41,602 nt of DNA. It comes from an uncultured Bacilli bacterium. Lineage in GTDB: Bacteria > Bacillota_I > Bacilli_A > RFN20 > CAG-826. Position 1 is the first letter of the stretch; every line of letters begins with the position of its first letter. Under the pieces are notes generated by a model. It ran no database searches and had not been told where the DNA came from. It saw nothing but the letters and a program-made list of their open reading frames with translations. This document shows, piece by piece, positions 28,852-38,962 of this stretch. A program made the translations under genes and the position numbers. The stretch covers positions 1 through 41,602 of the forward strand of contig CANQQL010000008.1 in NCBI GenBank assembly GCA_947625975.1. The letters run 5' to 3'.

Positions 28852-29786
28852 TCTTTTATATTAAATGTCTCACTAACTATATAGTTAGGACGCCCTTTCA
28901 CTTCATCGTAAATACGTCCGATGTAAGAGTTAGAAAATCCTTGCATAATGAGAATTATTCCAGCCAATAATGTGACTGTGGGGAAAAGCCAAGCCACTAA
29001 ACCTAGATTGATATTTAAAATAGCTAATATTATAAAGGTCACAAAAGTTATTAAAGAACCACATAATAGAAATAGTCCACACTTTATGGCCAATAATAAA
29101 GGATAGACACTATTGGCTAAAATACCATCTTCCGCAAGTTTTATCATCTTTTTTAGCGTCCACTTTGTGACGCCAACGCTTCGATTAGGTCGATCAAAGG
29201 AAATTGATGTTTGTCGAAAACCAACCCATGTAGCAAGGCCTCGTAAATAGCGATTATGTTCCGGTAAAGATAAAATGGCATCGACAACCTTAGAATCGTA
29301 AAGTTTAAACTCTCCGGTATCCGTAGGTATGTCCATTCCAGTAATTCTTCGCAAAAAGCGATAATAGACATGTGCTGTCAATTTTTTAAAAATTGTTTCT
29401 CCTTTTCTTTTTTTGCGTTTGCCATGAACTACTTCATATCCCTCTTTCCACTTCTCAATCATTTTCAAAGCCACTTCCGGTGGATCTTGTAAATCACAGT
29501 CCATAATAATAACGGCATCGCCTGTAGCATATTTTAATCCTGCAAGTTCGGCAGCTTGCTGACCAAAATTTCGTGAAAAATTAACAGATTTAACTTTTTT
29601 ATCTTTGCTAGCCAACTCTTTTAAAATTAAATATGTATTGTCTTTGCTACCATCATTAACAAAAATAATTTCATAGTCTTCTTTTAAAGTATTCATATAT
29701 TTCGTGATGGTCGTATAGAACAATTTAAGCACTTCTTGTTCGTTATATGCCGGTACGACAATTGAATATTTTGCCTTCATAAACAA
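28848..29786 (-). CDS. GT2 family glycosyltransferase (DPM1/GtrB-like polyprenyl-phosphate glycosyltransferase) with C-terminal TMs
   Basis: SIVVPAYNEQEVL, FVNDGSKDNT, NFSRNFGQQAA, IIMDCDLQDPPEV, two C-terminal TMs. Confidence 0.9.
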   Translation of the reverse strand: MFMKAKYSIVVPAYNEQEVLKLFYTTITKYMNTLKEDYEIIFVNDGSKDNTYLILKELASKDKKVKSVNFSRNFGQQAAELAGLKYATGDAVIIMDCDLQDPPEVALKMIEKWKEGYEVVHGKRKKRKGETIFKKLTAHVYYRFLRRITGMDIPTDTGEFKLYDSKVVDAILSLPEHNRYLRGLATWVGFRQTSISFDRPNRSVGVTKWTLKKMIKLAEDGILANSVYPLLLAIKCGLFLLCGSLITFVTFIILAILNINLGLVAWLFPTVTLLAGIILIMQGFSNSYIGRIYDEVKGRPNYIVSETFNIKE

Positions 29787-29791
29787 TCTCC

Positions 29792-32236
29792 TTATAAATA
29801 TTTTGATAATTCTGTTGCACTATTGAGCCAAGTATATTTTCTAGCTGTTTTGATTGCGTTTTTTCTAATCCAATCTTGAGCTTTAGGATTCTCAATAATA
29901 TCTGATATTGTGTTGATTATATCACTTACAGATCTTTCATCTACTAAATAGCCATTACACGCAGTTATGATCTCGGCAATGCCTTGATGCTTACATCCAA
30001 TTGTTAAACATCCTCTGGCCATTGCTTCAAGATAAACACATCCAAGAGCCTCATAATATGATGGTAAGATAAATATATCACAATTTGTAAAGAATTGTTT
30101 AATTTTATTCTGCGAAATCTCATTTAAATATGTTACATTATTTGAAAGTTCAAGAATTTGTGTCAAATTTAATAGATTATTTTTTTCTACACCATTTCCG
30201 ATTATTACATAATTAAATTTAACATCAGGATATTTAAGGATTAGTTCCTTTAAGGCTTTAAGTACGTAGCTATGACCTTTTATAGAATATAAATTTCCTA
30301 CAGACAATAGGTTAATTTTACTTTCATCAAACTTTTTGATATTCGCTCTTTTTTTAAAAAAGATACTATCTATACCATTATAAACAACTTTTGTTTGAGC
30401 ATTCTTTAGTTTTTCCTTCAAATCGGCTTCAACTAATTTAGAAACACATATAAAAGTATCACATTTTTTGTAAGCGTGCTTATAAAACGCATTATAATAT
30501 AGTTTTCTAAATAATGGATGTTTTTCATCCACCCGTTTCCAAATATTCCTTGAATGTAAATATTGTAAAACTTGTACTCCCTCATTTTTTAATGTATCCA
30601 CAATGTAATTTTGAAAAGCCGGGGGATAAAAATGAATTATGGCATCATCAAAATGATATTTTTTAATTATATATTCAAAGTCACACTTAAAATCAAACCC
30701 TTTTGCAATCATTAACTTATGTAAATTAGAAGGTTTATAATAAACATGAATTATATCCACACCATCATATTTAGAATAATTTATTTTTTGCTTTCCTTCA
30801 TGAACATATATTACCTGCAAATTAAAGCCTAATTTAATAAGCACTTTTGCAAGATTATGAAGATATACGCCATACCATCTTTTCTCCCTTGTGGGATAAA
30901 TAGTCGTTATAAAACAAATATTTTTAATGTCCTTTGCTTCTCTTTTTAACGTTTCTTTTAATTGCAAAGCTGTTGTCTCAAAAACTGAAACAATCGCAAT
31001 CGTGGAAATTAAGCTTAGAAAATTAAAACTAAAAAATGGCAAATTTTCAAACATTGCATAAATACAGAAGGTCAGCAAACTGACAAGAAGAATATAATAC
31101 ATATGCTTATTAAGTTTACGAATAACACCTAAGTCCACAAATAGCCTATAAAAAACCCAAATATAAATAAAAGTTAAAACTATTCCACCAGTATTTAATA
31201 AATAAATATAACTATTATGAAAAAATGCCCCATTCAACTCATTTAGTGCCACAATTGTTGAAGAATAACCGTTACCTAACCAAACATTTGAAAAATTTAA
31301 CAGCGATGCACTTTTAACAAATATCGCATATCTTCCCATGATTGTTCCAAATACAGAATTTTTTAAAGATTCAATAAATTTGACCATAAACGGTATTTTT
31401 ATAATTTCAAACCAATTAAGCAAAAACAAAGTAATCGATAAAGCAAAAAGAATAATCAGAAAAATTTTAAAAATAATAACTTTTGTTTTCTGTTCCCTAA
31501 AATAAAATAACAATAATAAAGTGAGAATAAGCATAGATGCAATAGCAGTTCTACAGACAAAAATAATATTCGGAACAAATAAAAATAAATATAATAAACA
31601 ATAAACTTTTTTCTTTTCTAAGGAATATAAATATAAGCACAAGAGCGCTGTAACAAATATCATTACCCCCATTGTATTTTTATTAGAAAATGAAAATAAA
31701 TAATCTAACCCATACCAATTAAAGTTAGTAAAATTGGCAATTAATCCTTTAAAATCAGAAAATACTAGATATGCCGAAGCGACAATAATTAAAATATATA
31801 AGCTAAAGCACAAAAATTTAATATGTCCTTTATTTATAAGTGGCGATAAAACATAAAGAACAAAATACATTTCTACAAGAATGACCACGACTGTTTTTAT
31901 ATTGCTGAAGAGTTCATCTAAAGGTATATTTTGCGTTCGGCCAACTATATAAAAATACAAAGCATAAATTACACAGATAGCAAAAAAGGCCAAGGTAGTT
32001 TTTAATTTAAATTTGCATTTATTAATTGAAAACCATGTAATAGATAATGCTACAGCTGTTAATATGCAAACAATGTTTATCGCTTGAGTAAAAGCATTAT
32101 TAGGAATAAGAGTATCGATAATAGAAGACGAATCTAGTTGCACAATAGATAGTAATAAATGTAAAAGCATAATAAAAGTAAAACAAATTATTATTTTGCT
32201 AATTACTTTTTGAATTTTATAGTTTGTAGCATCCAT
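29792..32236 (-). CDS. Fusion of an O-antigen polymerase/ligase-like multi-TM domain and a GT4 glycosyltransferase
   Basis: About 430-aa polytopic N-terminus, then ICFITTIYPTREKRWYGVYLHNLAKVL...VYNGIDSIFF...LPSYYEALGCVYLEAMARG. Confidence 0.82.
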   Translation of the reverse strand: MDATNYKIQKVISKIIICFTFIMLLHLLLSIVQLDSSSIIDTLIPNNAFTQAINIVCILTAVALSITWFSINKCKFKLKTTLAFFAICVIYALYFYIVGRTQNIPLDELFSNIKTVVVILVEMYFVLYVLSPLINKGHIKFLCFSLYILIIVASAYLVFSDFKGLIANFTNFNWYGLDYLFSFSNKNTMGVMIFVTALLCLYLYSLEKKKVYCLLYLFLFVPNIIFVCRTAIASMLILTLLLLFYFREQKTKVIIFKIFLIILFALSITLFLLNWFEIIKIPFMVKFIESLKNSVFGTIMGRYAIFVKSASLLNFSNVWLGNGYSSTIVALNELNGAFFHNSYIYLLNTGGIVLTFIYIWVFYRLFVDLGVIRKLNKHMYYILLVSLLTFCIYAMFENLPFFSFNFLSLISTIAIVSVFETTALQLKETLKREAKDIKNICFITTIYPTREKRWYGVYLHNLAKVLIKLGFNLQVIYVHEGKQKINYSKYDGVDIIHVYYKPSNLHKLMIAKGFDFKCDFEYIIKKYHFDDAIIHFYPPAFQNYIVDTLKNEGVQVLQYLHSRNIWKRVDEKHPLFRKLYYNAFYKHAYKKCDTFICVSKLVEADLKEKLKNAQTKVVYNGIDSIFFKKRANIKKFDESKINLLSVGNLYSIKGHSYVLKALKELILKYPDVKFNYVIIGNGVEKNNLLNLTQILELSNNVTYLNEISQNKIKQFFTNCDIFILPSYYEALGCVYLEAMARGCLTIGCKHQGIAEIITACNGYLVDERSVSDIINTISDIIENPKAQDWIRKNAIKTARKYTWLNSATELSKYL

Positions 32237-32530
32237 TTTTATGCATATACCTTTCTAATCTTTGTCTTAAAATTTGTTTTTAATGAAACAATTAATAATG
32301 CTATAATAACTTCTACTCCAACTCTAATTTTCAAATATATTTTGCCCCCTTATTTTAGCTTAAATAATTTTCCTAAAACCGATAATTTTTTATAATACTT
32401 ATTTTTTATGTCTCGATTTAAAGATGATTTTTTCATTTTTAATCATCATACACAAATTAATTATACTAATTATATTGTGGGATGTAAATAAAAGTAAACC
32501 CAATCAACAAGAATTGTTTATTTTGTTTTA

Positions 32531-32563
32531 CAAAATAAAACGAGTGAAAATCTCACTCGTTTT
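32531..32563 (-). terminator. Rho-independent terminator at the end of the opp-LRR operon
   Basis: On the minus strand aaaacgagtga-...-tcactcgttttattttg. Confidence 0.75.
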
Positions 32564-32577
32564 AATAGAATTTTAAT

Positions 32578-34569
32578 TTAATTATTATCTAAATTATCAG
32601 TAGCTTCTACCCATCCGTCTGTAGCGGAATCTCTGATAAAGAAATGTTCAGCAAAATGCATAGGATTAGAACTTTCATTACCAAATTGCATTTGTTTCCA
32701 TTCTTCTACTGTTCCATCAAAATAGACATTTACTAAATTTTCATCACCGTAAAAGGCATCATTTTCAATGCGTTTTACACTTTTAGAAATCGTAATATTT
32801 TCTAAATTTGTGCAATTTTTAAACGCATCACTATTGATACTTGTAACTTTATCGGGAATAACCAATTCAGTTAATAAAGTCGCATTTTCAAAAAGACCGG
32901 AATCAATAACCCGAAGATCATCACTTAAAGTTACCGATTTTAAATTTGTACAATCTTTAAAAACATATCTATCCATCGTTTTGACACTATTGGGTATTAA
33001 TACTTCTGTTAAATTGGTGCATCCTTCAAAGAAAGAATTGTTTATCGTAGAGAAATTTGTATTTTCCGGCAATTTAACTTCATAAACACCGGAATTTTTT
33101 AACACAGCACTATAAAAAACACGAACAGTATCAGGAAATTCTATTTTTTTCAGTGAGGTAGTACCACTAAAACACTCCGCATTAATAGTAATAAGTGCTC
33201 CTTCATCATAAAAATTAACCTCTTGCAACTTGGTACAATTTTTAAATGTTGAATTTTCTAAAGAAAGCATATCACTAGGAATAGTTATCGATTCGATGCC
33301 GGAACCTTCAAAAGCACTTGCACCTATCGTTTTAACTGTTTCTTTGCCTTCGTCATTTTTCGGAAAATTAATCTCGGTTAAATTTTCTGTATTCATAAAC
33401 GCTTTGCTATTAATTACAATAATTCCTGAATTATTCTTAGAATAATTGGGCAATACAACACTTTTCAAATTTCTATCATCAGCAAATAATTCAGTGCTAA
33501 TGGTGTCTATTTTTTGGGGGAAAATAAAATTTTCAATACTCGTTCCTTTAAATGCTCGGTTTCCGATTTTTTCTATATTATCCGATAGTGTAATGTTCGT
33601 CAAACTAACATCACCTGCAAAAGCATCATCACCAATCGAAGTAACGCTATCTGGTACGGTTAGAGAAGAAAGATTTACACAATTTTCAAAAATCGATTCA
33701 TTAATTGTTGTCAATTTATCATTAAGTGTTACACTTTTTACTGCTGTTCCTTTAAATGCTCCGTTTCCAATAGAACTTAATTTACTAAAATCAATACTTT
33801 CTAGTTTTGTGCAGCCATTGAAAACATCAGATTTGATTTCGGTAACATTATTCAATTCCACGGAAACAAGATTTTGACAATCTCTAAACATTTCTTTTTC
33901 AATTGAAGTAAAAGTGTCTGGCATTTCCACAGCCACTAAATGTGGTTGATTGGAAAAAGCACCATTTGCAAAATTAACTATCTCACTAGGAATATAAACA
34001 TAATCGCTTGCATTCTCTGAAGCTTGCTTATCATTTTCACTTTTGAGAGTAAAATCTTTTGTACCATTTCCATTATATTTATATAAGAAATTACCAAATG
34101 TAATAAATTCTTTATCACTATGAGAATCCAGCCATCCAGAACCTTCAAAGACATCATTACCCAACACTTTTAAATCACTTTTTACCACTACATCGGTAAG
34201 TAAAGGGCAACCCGCAAATGCTTCATCACCAATTTCTTCTACGGTTTTCGGTAATATAACTTTCTTCAAACGCGCAAGATTTTTAAACGCTTGCGCATCA
34301 ATTCCCGTAACCGGATGTCCTAAAAGTTTAGAAGGAACTTCAAAAACATCTGGATAGTTGGAATCACTTTTAATACTAGTTATGTAGGCCGGCGTCCCTT
34401 GAGAATCTCCATTTTCATCCGTTAGATATCTAAATTGAATATAACCAATATTCTTATAATCTTTTAATACAAATTCTATTACTGACCAATAAATTCCCGC
34501 AATTAATACCACTGCTCCTAAAATAGGAAAGAAGATTTTCATAAATTTCTTTTTATTCACTTTTGCCAC
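32578..34569 (-). CDS. Membrane-anchored BspA-like leucine-rich-repeat (LRR_5) surface protein
   Basis: N-terminal TM; repeated LRR_5 units such as LTVPDSVTSIGDDAFAGDVSLTNITLSDNIEKIGNRAFKGT. Confidence 0.9.
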   Translation of the reverse strand: MAKVNKKKFMKIFFPILGAVVLIAGIYWSVIEFVLKDYKNIGYIQFRYLTDENGDSQGTPAYITSIKSDSNYPDVFEVPSKLLGHPVTGIDAQAFKNLARLKKVILPKTVEEIGDEAFAGCPLLTDVVVKSDLKVLGNDVFEGSGWLDSHSDKEFITFGNFLYKYNGNGTKDFTLKSENDKQASENASDYVYIPSEIVNFANGAFSNQPHLVAVEMPDTFTSIEKEMFRDCQNLVSVELNNVTEIKSDVFNGCTKLESIDFSKLSSIGNGAFKGTAVKSVTLNDKLTTINESIFENCVNLSSLTVPDSVTSIGDDAFAGDVSLTNITLSDNIEKIGNRAFKGTSIENFIFPQKIDTISTELFADDRNLKSVVLPNYSKNNSGIIVINSKAFMNTENLTEINFPKNDEGKETVKTIGASAFEGSGIESITIPSDMLSLENSTFKNCTKLQEVNFYDEGALITINAECFSGTTSLKKIEFPDTVRVFYSAVLKNSGVYEVKLPENTNFSTINNSFFEGCTNLTEVLIPNSVKTMDRYVFKDCTNLKSVTLSDDLRVIDSGLFENATLLTELVIPDKVTSINSDAFKNCTNLENITISKSVKRIENDAFYGDENLVNVYFDGTVEEWKQMQFGNESSNPMHFAEHFFIRDSATDGWVEATDNLDNN

Positions 34570-35575
34570 CTTCTTTCATGCTTTTAAGAATAGTTTTGTA
34601 ATGCGCAAGTTCTTCTAAATTACAACGCACATAATGATGTGGTTCTACCTCATAAAAATCAGCGGGATCTTCCTCGGTATAATTATGTTGTTGAGGATTG
34701 TATACGATAACCTTCTTTTTCTTTTCAATACTTGGATCAGGCAAAGGAATTGCCGATAATAATGATTTAGTATATGGATGAAGAGGCGCCTCAAACAAAC
34801 GATCAGCCGGACACAATTCTACTAATTTACCTTGATAGATAACGGCAATGCGATCCGAGATATATTTCACCACTGATAAATCATGGGCAATAAATAAAAC
34901 AGTTAATCCTCGTTCATCACGGAATTCTTTAATAAGATTTAAAACTTGCGCACGGATTGAAACATCTAGTGCTGAAATCGGTTCATCGGCAATAATCATT
35001 TCTGGATTCATAATCATACAGCGAGCAATACCAATACGCTGTCTTTGTCCACCTGAGAATTCATGCGGATAGCGTTTAAGATGCTCCGGGCTGAGACCTA
35101 CACGACGAATCATCTTTTCAACTTTTTCCAAACGTTCCGCCTCATCTTTGTAAAGATGAAAAGCTCTTAATCCTTCGCTGATAATGTAATCGACATTACT
35201 ACGATCATTTAAAGATGCAGAAGGATCTTGGAAAATCATTTGGATTTTAGTCTTTAAGTTTCGAGCTCGATCCTTTTTTATTTTACCGGAGATAACCTCT
35301 TTTTCTTCATCACCATAGACAATTTGTCCGCCAGAAGTGGGAATTATTCTGATTAACGCCCTTCCGATTGTGGTCTTTCCGGAGCCAGATTCACCAACTA
35401 ATCCCAAAATTTCTCCTTTATAAATATCTAAGTTTAAATCATCAATAATTACTCTTTCATATATTCCGTGCTTAAAAGATATACGAACATTTTGGAAAGA
35501 AACCAAAACATTGCGATCATTGGATTTGTGATGAATATCAACATACTTAACCGGAGTATTATCTTTATTATTCAT
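34553..35575 (-). CDS. oppF: Oligopeptide ABC transporter ATP-binding protein OppF (probable start at 35575)
   Basis: GESGSGKTTIGRALIRI, FSGGQRQRIGIARCMIMNPEMIIADEP; opp gene order. Confidence 0.92.
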   Translation of the reverse strand: MNNKDNTPVKYVDIHHKSNDRNVLVSFQNVRISFKHGIYERVIIDDLNLDIYKGEILGLVGESGSGKTTIGRALIRIIPTSGGQIVYGDEEKEVISGKIKKDRARNLKTKIQMIFQDPSASLNDRSNVDYIISEGLRAFHLYKDEAERLEKVEKMIRRVGLSPEHLKRYPHEFSGGQRQRIGIARCMIMNPEMIIADEPISALDVSIRAQVLNLIKEFRDERGLTVLFIAHDLSVVKYISDRIAVIYQGKLVELCPADRLFEAPLHPYTKSLLSAIPLPDPSIEKKKKVIVYNPQQHNYTEEDPADFYEVEPHHYVRCNLEELAHYKTILKSMKEGGKSE

Positions 35576-36656
35576 GTTTATCTTCACCACCATTCTCAAT
35601 TTCTTTCTTTAATTCATTAGAAACTTGCTCAATGCGTTTAGAAAGATTTTTTATAATTGCTGGCTTTTCCACTTTAGGAGCACGCGGATCTAAAAGCCAG
35701 GTTTTGGCAGAATGCGTTTCACTTATTTTAAACATTGGTGGTTCAATTAAGAAATCAATGCGCATGGCATATTTATTTCTTATGGCGAAAGCATCACCAA
35801 TTATTTCGCTTGTAAATGTAGGTGGATTGCCAGGAATATAGCTTAAAGGATCTTCTTTGCTACCTAATTGCGGTAAAGAGGCAAGTAAAGCCCAAGTGTA
35901 TGGATGAGCAGAGCGATAGAAAATATCTTCGACAGTACCATACTCCACAATTTGTCCGCCATACATAACCGCAACACGATCGGCAACATTAGCTACAACA
36001 CCTAAATCATGCGTAATAAAAATTGTTGTCCATTTATATTCTTCTTGCAATTCTTTTATTAAGTCTAAAATTTGTGCTTGAACGGTAACATCTAGGGCTG
36101 TTGTTGGCTCATCACAAATAAGAATTTCCGGTCTACAAGCTAGAGCAATAGCAATAACAACTCTTTGACGCATTCCCCCAGAATACTGAAACGGATAATC
36201 GTTAAATCTTTTCTCAGCATCCGGAATACGAACTTTTTTAAGTAAATTTATTGCTTCTTTTTTTGCTTCTTCCTTGGATAATTTGTGATGAATACGCAAA
36301 ACTTCCGAAATTTGATAACCAATGGAGAACAAAGGATTTAAAGAAGTCATAGGATCTTGGAAAATTGTAGCAATTCTCTTGCCACGTATACCAAGCCAAT
36401 CTTTAGGCTTTTTCAAAGTGGCAAGATCAATCCCGTCAAACATAATAGAGCCATTTGAGATATATCCATTTGCATCAAGCATACCGGTAAATGTCTTAGT
36501 AAATACCGATTTACCAGATCCGGATTCTCCAACAATTGCTAAAGTCTCTCCTTCATAAACATCAAGATTAATATCACGTATAACATTCATTTTCTTCCCG
36601 TGAGATAAGAATCCTACGCTAAGATTTTTTACTTCAAGAATTTTTTTCTTTTCCAT
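35568..36656 (-). CDS. oppD: Oligopeptide ABC transporter ATP-binding protein OppD
   Basis: GESGSGKSVFTKTFTGML, YSGGMRQRVVIAIALACRPEILICDEPTTALDVTVQAQIL. Confidence 0.93.
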   Translation of the reverse strand: MEKKKILEVKNLSVGFLSHGKKMNVIRDINLDVYEGETLAIVGESGSGKSVFTKTFTGMLDANGYISNGSIMFDGIDLATLKKPKDWLGIRGKRIATIFQDPMTSLNPLFSIGYQISEVLRIHHKLSKEEAKKEAINLLKKVRIPDAEKRFNDYPFQYSGGMRQRVVIAIALACRPEILICDEPTTALDVTVQAQILDLIKELQEEYKWTTIFITHDLGVVANVADRVAVMYGGQIVEYGTVEDIFYRSAHPYTWALLASLPQLGSKEDPLSYIPGNPPTFTSEIIGDAFAIRNKYAMRIDFLIEPPMFKISETHSAKTWLLDPRAPKVEKPAIIKNLSKRIEQVSNELKKEIENGGEDKHE

Positions 36657-36668
36657 AATTTCTACCTC

Positions 36669-37646
36669 CTAGCGATGATTCTTTGGATCTGTGGCATCAG
36701 CAAGTGCTAAACCAAGATAAAAGAAACAAATAGTAAGTGGGGCCATAACAACCATAGGAGCTAATAACAAATGCGGATAAACATTCCATTTATCTTTAGC
36801 GGCCAAGGTCAATACTTGGCCCAAAGTAACTCTTTCATCCGCTTTAAAGCTTAGATTAAAATACGCAAGACCAACTTCAGACGAAATCGCTCCCGGAATA
36901 GCAGTTGATACTACTGTAACAATCACGGAAATCAAATAAGGTAATAAATTATGAGTAATCATTGCTCTTGAAGAACTACCAAGAGTCTGCGAAGCAATAT
37001 TATATTCACGATTACGAATAATAATTATTTGATTTCTTATAAATCCAGCAAGTCCCATCCATCCGAATGAACACAAAACGAGAACAATTGTCCAAAATGA
37101 AGGAGATAAGAATTGCATTAATAAAATATAAAGCAAAATAGATGGAATATTATTTATAAAATTCCTTAATTCAATAAGAATTGGATCAAGCCATTTGAAA
37201 TATCCCCACATTGAACCAATCAAGATTCCAAAGAAAGTATCAATTAAAGCCACAACGGTTCCTAAAAGCAAGGATAGTTGCGTACCTTTCCATACTAAGG
37301 TCCACAAATCTTGTCCATTATATGGTTGCATTCCATCACCAGCAGTTCCGAAGAAATGTTCCGCGGATGGTGTTAAATACGATTCCCACTTTTGAAAAGT
37401 AGTTTTGTATTCGGTAATTATTTTATATTGTTTAATTAATGGTCCAACAAATGCCATAACCACAATTAAGATAATTACAGCAACACAAATAATAGTTAAG
37501 GGATTTTTCCATAATTGTTTAAAAGTCTCGCCCCAATAGGAATACGGAGTAGATTCTAATTTTTCAACCTCGTCATCAGAACTACCAACGACTGTAAACA
37601 AATCTTTAGTATTAAACTCTACGACATCATCAATATTTTTCGCCAT
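36669..37646 (-). CDS. oppC: Oligopeptide ABC transporter permease OppC
   Basis: Binding-protein-dependent permease; HFFGTAGDGMQPYNGQDLWTLVWKGTQLSLLLG. Confidence 0.9.
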   Translation of the reverse strand: MAKNIDDVVEFNTKDLFTVVGSSDDEVEKLESTPYSYWGETFKQLWKNPLTIICVAVIILIVVMAFVGPLIKQYKIITEYKTTFQKWESYLTPSAEHFFGTAGDGMQPYNGQDLWTLVWKGTQLSLLLGTVVALIDTFFGILIGSMWGYFKWLDPILIELRNFINNIPSILLYILLMQFLSPSFWTIVLVLCSFGWMGLAGFIRNQIIIIRNREYNIASQTLGSSSRAMITHNLLPYLISVIVTVVSTAIPGAISSEVGLAYFNLSFKADERVTLGQVLTLAAKDKWNVYPHLLLAPMVVMAPLTICFFYLGLALADATDPKNHR

Positions 37647-37658
37647 TTACTCCACCTC

Positions 37659-38867
37659 CTACTCTGCTGCTAAGCTGACACGTGGGTCAACCATAGCGGT
37701 CACAATATCTCCGGCAAGATAGGCAATAATAGAAATCAAAGCCGAAACAACAACGATGCCTTGCAAAGCATACAAATCGTTATTATCATTTGCCCAAATT
37801 AAATAATCTCCTAATCCGGGCACACCATATATCTTTTCAATATAGAAAGAGCCTAATAAAGCTCCTAAAATCGAAGTAGGGATAGATCTAATTAAAGGCA
37901 CAATGGCGTTTCTTAAAACATGTGTGTACATAATCCGATTTTCCGAAATACCTTTTGCCCTTGCAAATTTTACATAATCGGAATTAAATTCATCGAGCAT
38001 AAATCTTCTCACCCACAAAGCAATTCCTGCCATACCAGTTAAACCCATGGTTAAGGCTGGCGCTAACCAAGTGGCAAAATTATTCGGATCATATTTATTT
38101 TCTAAACCAATAATATAGACTAAAAGCAACTGCCAAATATAGTAATAAGCAACACCCGGAATAGCATCAATTGAAATAATATAAGTTTTACCTATCTTAT
38201 CGATAATACCATCTTTATGCTTAGCCATTAAAACGCCCAATGGATAGCCAATGGCAAGTTCAATAATAACGGCAATAATGCCAATTCTAAATGAATGCAT
38301 CATCTTTTCGCCAAAAATGATATCAATAACATAGCGAGAAGATGTTCCGGTAGCCTTATAGGAAATGCCTAAATCAATAATGAAAGTACGGCAATCATAA
38401 ACTTTGACATAACTAATCAAGTTATTAAAGGCATCATAAATTGGTTCTGTACCAATTTCTTGAGTACAAATTGTTTTAGGAAAAGGAAGAATTTTATAAA
38501 AATAATTTATAATTTGTCCCAATATTTCTACAAAACTATCACCATATAATCCTAAATCTTTTAAAACACTTATACATCTTTGGTCACGTACTTCGGATGG
38601 TAATTTGTCCCAGTTTTCAATATATCCTTGACAAATTGTTGTCGTACTTTTTAACCTTAGCAACAAATAAGTGGCTGTTATGGCAAGCATAACGGAAATA
38701 AGTGCAGATCCAATACGTTTTAAAGAATAAATAAGTAGAGGATGTGCGAAAATACTTTGTATCTTAGCATTGTTTTTAAAAATGATTCTCCGTGAAACAA
38801 GAATCACGAATATAACAAATAAGACAATCAAAGCTATAATGGTATAACCGATTAAAAATGTTGCCAT
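37659..38867 (-). CDS. oppB: Oligopeptide ABC transporter permease OppB
   Basis: ARAKGISENRIMYTHVLRNAIVPLIRSIPTSILGALLGSFYIEKIYGVPGLGDYLI. Confidence 0.92.
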   Translation of the reverse strand: MATFLIGYTIIALIVLFVIFVILVSRRIIFKNNAKIQSIFAHPLLIYSLKRIGSALISVMLAITATYLLLRLKSTTTICQGYIENWDKLPSEVRDQRCISVLKDLGLYGDSFVEILGQIINYFYKILPFPKTICTQEIGTEPIYDAFNNLISYVKVYDCRTFIIDLGISYKATGTSSRYVIDIIFGEKMMHSFRIGIIAVIIELAIGYPLGVLMAKHKDGIIDKIGKTYIISIDAIPGVAYYYIWQLLLVYIIGLENKYDPNNFATWLAPALTMGLTGMAGIALWVRRFMLDEFNSDYVKFARAKGISENRIMYTHVLRNAIVPLIRSIPTSILGALLGSFYIEKIYGVPGLGDYLIWANDNNDLYALQGIVVVSALISIIAYLAGDIVTAMVDPRVSLAAE

Positions 38868-38900
38868 TATATCCCTCCTTTTAAGTCTTAAAAATGCATA

Positions 38901-38926
38901 AGAGATTAGGTGTTTGCCTAATCTCT
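38901..38926. promoter_or_regulatory. Perfect 10-bp stem hairpin in the oppA-oppB intergenic region
   Basis: agagattagg-tgtttg-cctaatctct. Confidence 0.75.
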
Positions 38927-38962
38927 AAAAAATATAATAAATTTGCTATTATATCAATTTAG

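Noticed and set aside
32768-33877. Plus-strand ORFs (105, 71, 143 aa) opposite the LRR gene
   Set aside because: Periodic antisense ORFs caused by the LRR repeat structure; no independent support.
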